Assembly: GCA_003529325.1 (NCBI GenBank)
Contig: DPVW01000179.1
Location: 1 to 11,950, forward strand
Direction: 5' to 3'
Source: Candidatus Latescibacterota bacterium
GTDB lineage: Bacteria; Latescibacterota; UBA2968; UBA8231
DNA length: 11,950 bases
A program made the translations under genes and the position numbers. Shown one piece after another: positions 8,186-11,950 of the stretch; the stretch's first letter is position 1; each line of letters opens with the position of its first letter. Below the pieces are notes generated by a model. It searched no databases. It was not told where the DNA came from and saw only the letters and a program-made list of their open reading frames with translations.

Positions 8186-9603
8186 CAGCCGCCTCTGGCT
8201 GCCATTTCCGCTGCTCGGGCAATCGGTGATGGCCACATGCCGAAGAGCAGCAGCACCGCCGCCGCCAGCATCGCCGCGGACAGAATGGCGGAAGTCGCGG
8301 GTGGTATTTCGACGGGTGGGGGTTTGTGAAACAGGACACGCCCGGCGAAACCGATCAAACCATACGCCAGAATCAAACCATCCAGCAGCAGGATCACTGA
8401 CGCCCAGCCACTGCCGCTGAGAGCTGACCAGAGGGCGCTACGCCCGGCAAAAGCCAGTGTTGGTGGCAGACCGGCAAGGGCCACGAGAAACAGACATAAG
8501 GCAGCTCCCTGTGCTGGTCGGCTGCGGGCCAGACCACTTGCTGTGCTGCCGAGACCATCACCGGCAAGGGCACAGATTGCCAGACAACCAGCGACGGCGG
8601 GCACGAGGGCGGCCAGTTGCATCCAGACCGTGCCGGAGAATGGGTCCTCCCCCGCGTGCGTCGCAATACCGGCAAGGACAAAGCCGACATTGGTGAGTAC
8701 GGCGTATCCCAGCAGCCGGCGCAGCCGGCGCTGCGGCAGGACCAGCAGGGCCCCTGCCGTTGCCGATAGAAGTGCCAGCAGCAAGAGCAGGCTGTTGAGC
8801 CCCGGAACCACCATTGCCAGAGGCCCGGCGGTGAGCCGTCCCAACACGATCAGTGCCGGCAGCACGCCGACACTCAGCGTCAGCATGGCCGCCGATGGAG
8901 CGCAGCCCACGGCGACATCGGCAAACCACAGATGAAATGGCACGGCACCCGCCCGCATCGCCAGTCCAACCAACAGCAGGCCTCCGCCGACTGCGGCCTG
9001 CGTGGCGGAATCTGCTGTCAGCCCCGTACCCAGTGTTTCGATTGCAGGGCTGCCCCCTGCCGACCACAGGCAGGCGATGCCGAAGGCGCTGAGACCGGTG
9101 GCTGCTGCCGCCGGACCAGCATAGCGCAAGGCGGCGCGCACACCGTGATCCCGTGGTTTGCCATCGAGGGCCTGATAGGCTAGCAGACTGAGGGCGCTCA
9201 GTTCGAAGCCGACGAAGAGCGTGAGCAGATCCTGAGCACCGGCGCTGATCATGCCACCGAGTGTTGCCAGCATGATCAGGATCGCCGTGCCACCGCGCTG
9301 TTGTGCCTGCGGCATCCCGGCTGCCAGGAGGGTTGCCGACACCGCACCGCAGAGAATGAGGACATCGGCGAAGGCGACGGCGGGATCCCCCACCAGCCAC
9401 TCCGTCTCCCCCCGCCAGGGACGGTCCCAGGTATGCAGCGCCAGGGCCAACGCCATGAGCAGTCCGAAGAGCGTCAGATAGATACTGGCGTGACTCACCC
9501 GCCGCGGCGACAGCACGGCGTCCAGCAATGCCAACCCGAGGGTGAGAAGCGCCAACAACACCTCGGGTGCAAGCTCCGGACTCTGCAGATCGGTCCAGGT
9601 CAT
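8185..9603 (-). CDS. Diverged NuoN-like complex I antiporter-family membrane protein
   Basis: Polytopic membrane protein of 472 aa with about 13-14 hydrophobic segments, recognisable as a relative of complex I subunit NuoN. Matching landmarks are ELAPEVLLAL at the start, LFVGFELSALSLLAYQAL (129-146), AVPFHLWFADV (220-230), the LRRLLGYAVLTNVGFVLAG segment (294-312) and ALAGLPPTLAFAG (375-387). Glu134 keeps the place of the conserved glutamate. The channel lysines are changed: Arg160, Arg217 and Arg388 stand at the aligned Lys positions, Val245/Gly246 at a fourth, and Asn305 replaces the usual His. Only two lysines occur in the protein (149 and 427). The ATG overlaps the M-like stop (ATGA), and its stop overlaps atpZ (TGATG). 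Canonical proton pumping is doubtful; a structural or altered transport role is possible. MrpA/MrpD relatives are a less likely alternative because the Mrp small subunits are absent. Confidence 0.8.
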   Translation of the reverse strand: MTWTDLQSPELAPEVLLALLTLGLALLDAVLSPRRVSHASIYLTLFGLLMALALALHTWDRPWRGETEWLVGDPAVAFADVLILCGAVSATLLAAGMPQAQQRGGTAILIMLATLGGMISAGAQDLLTLFVGFELSALSLLAYQALDGKPRDHGVRAALRYAGPAAAATGLSAFGIACLWSAGGSPAIETLGTGLTADSATQAAVGGGLLLVGLAMRAGAVPFHLWFADVAVGCAPSAAMLTLSVGVLPALIVLGRLTAGPLAMVVPGLNSLLLLLALLSATAGALLVLPQRRLRRLLGYAVLTNVGFVLAGIATHAGEDPFSGTVWMQLAALVPAVAGCLAICALAGDGLGSTASGLARSRPAQGAALCLFLVALAGLPPTLAFAGRSALWSALSGSGWASVILLLDGLILAYGLIGFAGRVLFHKPPPVEIPPATSAILSAAMLAAAVLLLFGMWPSPIARAAEMAARGG

Positions 9604-11003
9604 GGCGCGAGATCCGCAGCGGCAGTGCGCGTCAGCAGTCGTTCAACAACGGGACGGGCACCGTTCACCAGGGGCTGGGGATAGAACCCTGCGAGCAACA
9701 CGACGATGGTGGCCACCGCAAGCACTCGGGAGAGTGCCGCCGGCAACGGCGGCCCCACCGACCCTCGGGCGATGTGCGTGGCGGGTGCCACGAGAGCGAA
9801 AACCAGCATCGCCGATGCCACCAGCAACAGACCGGCAACGATCATGTCGGGCGTGCCTGCAACGACGAGTAACCAACCCGGAAATAGAATCGCCCCCGGA
9901 ATGGCACCCAGACCTAGGGCCAACAGCGCCCAGAGGATGGCCAGGGATCCGCGACGAGCGCCACTGGTCGCCATCCAGTGCGCCAACAGCAGCAGCCCTA
10001 CTCGAGGCACGCCTTGCACAGTGGCGTGCAACCATGCACCCAATACCGGCAGGCTCTCGAGACCGGCGACGCCGGCCAGCAACAGACCACCAGCGCCGAC
10101 CGTCGCCCACGACAGACGCCGCGCCAGATCTTGTTCCTGCTGCGCAATGGCGACAATGGCAGCGTAGACCACCGTCGCCGTGCCCCACAAAAGTGGCAAG
10201 GGTGCGGCATACGACAGCAGATCGGGGAACAGACCCAGGCCATAACGCAAAAGACCGAAGGCGCCCAACATACACCAGCCACCGAAAATGAGCGTTCGTC
10301 CCGCGAGGGTACCCGCCGTTGCGATCGGGGCGAGCCAGGTGTGTAATGGCACCAGGGGTACCTGCATGGCAAGCGCCGTCACCATCAATAGAGCGGCGAC
10401 GCGGGCGGAGTCCGGGGTTATATGGGTTAGATCGTCGATGACGGTGGAGCCCGTCCCCGCCGCCAGGATTGCTGCCGCCGCGCTCAGCAACAGGGCACCG
10501 ACGACGGTCCAACTGGCGAAGCTCCGCGCCGCCGTTTGACCTCCCATATCTGCGCCGATGCCAAGCAAGGCCGCAAGGGCGAGGCCTGCAGTTCCATATG
10601 CTGCCGCCGACAGCAACAGATCCCCTGACAGAACGAAAAGATTCATGGCGGTTATGGCGACAAAGATGAGCACCAGTCGGGCCGCAGACGGCCCCCCCTC
10701 CTGGAGACGGATTTCGGCGACGACAGCGACAACGAGAATCGCCGTCAGCAGGAGCAGGGCTTGCATGCTTAAGCCGTCGATGGACAACAGCAGCTGGCTA
10801 CCCAGCGCCGGCAACCACGCCGCCTGTAAAACCAACCGGGGCCCATCGAAAGCCAGATAGATAACGGTGACCAGCAACACCTGCGCGCTCACCAGGAGTG
10901 CAGCCACGCCTCGCGCCGCCGCGATCCGCCCACAGAGGCATGCCAACAGCAGCGCCGATCCCATGGGCAGCAGGATCAGTGCCGGGGTCAGTGCTTCGCT
11001 CAC
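9600..11003 (-). CDS. Diverged NuoM-like complex I antiporter-family membrane protein, lysine-free
   Basis: Polytopic membrane protein of 467 aa related to complex I subunit NuoM. Matching pieces are AAWLPALGSQLLLSIDGLSM (61-80), AMQVPLVPLHTWLAP (212-226), GAFGLLRYGLGLFP (247-260) and a Gly-Pro segment near 366-371. There is no lysine anywhere in the chain. At places aligned with proton-channel residues of NuoM I read Gly137 (for the helix-5 Glu), Arg160, Gln214 and Met245 (for Lys), and Gly376 (for the helix-12 Glu). The fold therefore appears kept while the ionisable path is gone. The start is a GTG overlapping the L-like stop (GTGA), with a G-rich run 6-12 bp upstream; a longer reading to 11219 overlaps the L-like gene and is unsupported. 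The stop overlaps the N-like ATG. Alignments were made by eye, so exact equivalences may shift by a residue. Confidence 0.78.
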   Translation of the reverse strand: MSEALTPALILLPMGSALLLACLCGRIAAARGVAALLVSAQVLLVTVIYLAFDGPRLVLQAAWLPALGSQLLLSIDGLSMQALLLLTAILVVAVVAEIRLQEGGPSAARLVLIFVAITAMNLFVLSGDLLLSAAAYGTAGLALAALLGIGADMGGQTAARSFASWTVVGALLLSAAAAILAAGTGSTVIDDLTHITPDSARVAALLMVTALAMQVPLVPLHTWLAPIATAGTLAGRTLIFGGWCMLGAFGLLRYGLGLFPDLLSYAAPLPLLWGTATVVYAAIVAIAQQEQDLARRLSWATVGAGGLLLAGVAGLESLPVLGAWLHATVQGVPRVGLLLLAHWMATSGARRGSLAILWALLALGLGAIPGAILFPGWLLVVAGTPDMIVAGLLLVASAMLVFALVAPATHIARGSVGPPLPAALSRVLAVATIVVLLAGFYPQPLVNGARPVVERLLTRTAAADLAP

Positions 11004-11950
11004 CAGGACGTCCCCCCGACCTGCATCGACCACAACAGGATGGCGATCGTGCCCAGGGCGGTAGCCACTGCCCAACCCGACCAGCCATCGTGCAGTCGTG
11101 CCAGCAGCCAGCCGGCGGCCCGGACACCCAGAGTCATCCCACCCGGAATTCCACCGAAGAGCACCCCGTCTAGAGCGGTCCAGAGAAACCGCCCCACAAC
11201 CTCGAGTCCGACGCCGCATGCTTGCAGACAGCGAGTCACACCAAAGCCATGGGCGGCGAAAGAGCGCAGAGAGGATTCAACCGCAGCTGTGGGACCTGGA
11301 CCCGCACGCCACAGCAGCAGACCGGCAAGCACGACCACCACCCCGGCGCCGGCGGCGAAAGCGGCTGCCACATTCAGCGTCGGTGGCCCAGCCAACCAGG
11401 CGACGGCCACCGGTATCGTCGCAGCCAACGACAAAGCCGTCAACGCTACCCAGTGGGGCAAACGCGCTGCGAGTGTCACACTTCGGGTCTGGTGCCGGAC
11501 CGGTCCCGCTAAGGGCAGCAGTGCCAAACGGGCGAGGGGCAGATTTGGCAGTACGAACAGTATGGCCACAAGGGCCGCACCTGGCAGACCCGCTTCGGCA
11601 AAACCAATGTTGGCCAGAGTCGTATGCGCCCACAGGGCTGGCGCCGAGAGACTGCAGACAAAAACGGCGGCCAGGGCCAGACCACGGGGCCAGGGCAATT
11701 CCGGCGCCAACCCACCGAGGTCGACGAATCGTTTGGCTACGGAGGGCAGGGCCTCGGCGATGCTGGCCTGGGCGACTGCACTCGAAATCTGCGTGGCGCC
11801 ATACAGGGGCAACAGCAACAGCGCCACCATGGGGTCCACCAGAACCGCCGCCAACACCAGACTCCCCTGAGCAGCGGCTGGCATCATCTGCACGCGGAAC
11901 AAATCCTGCGACGCCAGGGCAGACAATGTCTGGACCCCAAACGACAGAGC
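11000..11950 (-). CDS. Diverged NuoL-like membrane protein, 5' end outside the window
   Basis: The C-terminal 316 residues of a membrane protein whose start lies beyond 11950; the reading frame is open to the edge. Similarity to NuoL is faint but consistent over an ungapped run. QDLFRVQMMP (15-24) falls where NuoL has NDIKRVLAYS, and LGGLAPELPWP (78-88) where it has the GGLRKKMP turn. The tail, GRFLWTALDGVLFGGIPGG then WLLARLHDGWSGWAVATALG, resembles the NuoL end that reads RVVDxGVIDGLVNG ... LQTGxVxxYALxMLLG. At the aligned Lys positions of helices 8, 10 and 12 I see Phe18, Ile55 and Thr111. Only one lysine (Lys73) is present in the visible part. The stop TGA overlaps the GTG start of the M-like gene, and the order L-M-N repeats that of complex I operons. 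Confidence 0.68.
   Translation of the reverse strand, partial: ALSFGVQTLSALASQDLFRVQMMPAAAQGSLVLAAVLVDPMVALLLLPLYGATQISSAVAQASIAEALPSVAKRFVDLGGLAPELPWPRGLALAAVFVCSLSAPALWAHTTLANIGFAEAGLPGAALVAILFVLPNLPLARLALLPLAGPVRHQTRSVTLAARLPHWVALTALSLAATIPVAVAWLAGPPTLNVAAAFAAGAGVVVVLAGLLLWRAGPGPTAAVESSLRSFAAHGFGVTRCLQACGVGLEVVGRFLWTALDGVLFGGIPGGMTLGVRAAGWLLARLHDGWSGWAVATALGTIAILLWSMQVGGTSW

Noticed and set aside
8186..8236. Longer atpZ start at 8236
   Set aside because: It would overlap the NuoN-like gene by 52 bp and adds a segment not seen in the family; the TGATG junction with AGAGG upstream fits better.
11004..11219. Longer NuoM-like start at 11219
   Set aside because: The first 72 residues overlap the L-like gene out of frame and are Arg/Gly-rich without a membrane helix; the GTG in a GTGA overlap is better supported.
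8185..11950. Mrp sodium/proton antiporter operon or DabAB inorganic-carbon transporter
   Set aside because: There are no small Mrp B, C, E, F or G subunits between the large ones and no DabA-like partner in the window; the order and best local matches fit NuoL-M-N.

Overview
The window is a single, tightly packed minus-strand operon of 14 genes (one cut by the right edge). No complete gene is read from the plus strand. Transcription runs from high to low coordinates. The sequence is GC-rich. The atp order (B-E-F-H-A-G-D-C), an a subunit with a His-rich N-terminus and a short c subunit point to a bacterium, perhaps from an FCB-type lineage (Gemmatimonadota/Latescibacterota-like); this placement is tentative because no tree could be built.

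The first block transcribed (11950-8185) encodes three polytopic membrane proteins in the order L-M-N. They are remote relatives of the antiporter-like subunits of respiratory complex I (NuoL, NuoM, NuoN); the L-like gene enters from beyond the window. The three proteins have lost most or all of the buried lysines and glutamates that carry protons in complex I. Only 3 lysines occur in about 1255 visible residues, and none in the M-like protein.

These genes overlap one another (GTGA, ATGA) and overlap the first atp gene (TGATG). A 2-TM AtpZ-type protein (8185-7919) and an AtpI/AtpR-type protein (7919-7587) follow. An 82-bp AT-rich spacer with an inverted repeat and a weak promoter-like sequence separates this head from the core ATP synthase genes.

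The core (7504-1086) is a complete F1Fo-ATP synthase: a, c, b, delta, alpha, gamma, beta, epsilon. Catalytic residues are intact, and the c subunit looks proton-type rather than sodium-type. The last gene (1055-3) is a short-chain trans-prenyl diphosphate synthase, probably a geranylgeranyl diphosphate synthase, starting 30 bp after atpC.

The most interesting point is the coupling of a degenerate complex-I-like L-M-N membrane module to the ATP synthase operon. The arrangement suggests co-expression and possibly a structural, assembly or regulatory role beside the ATP synthase or another membrane complex. That role is inference. There is no gene-free stretch over 300 bp, and no RNA gene, mobile element or CRISPR array was seen.
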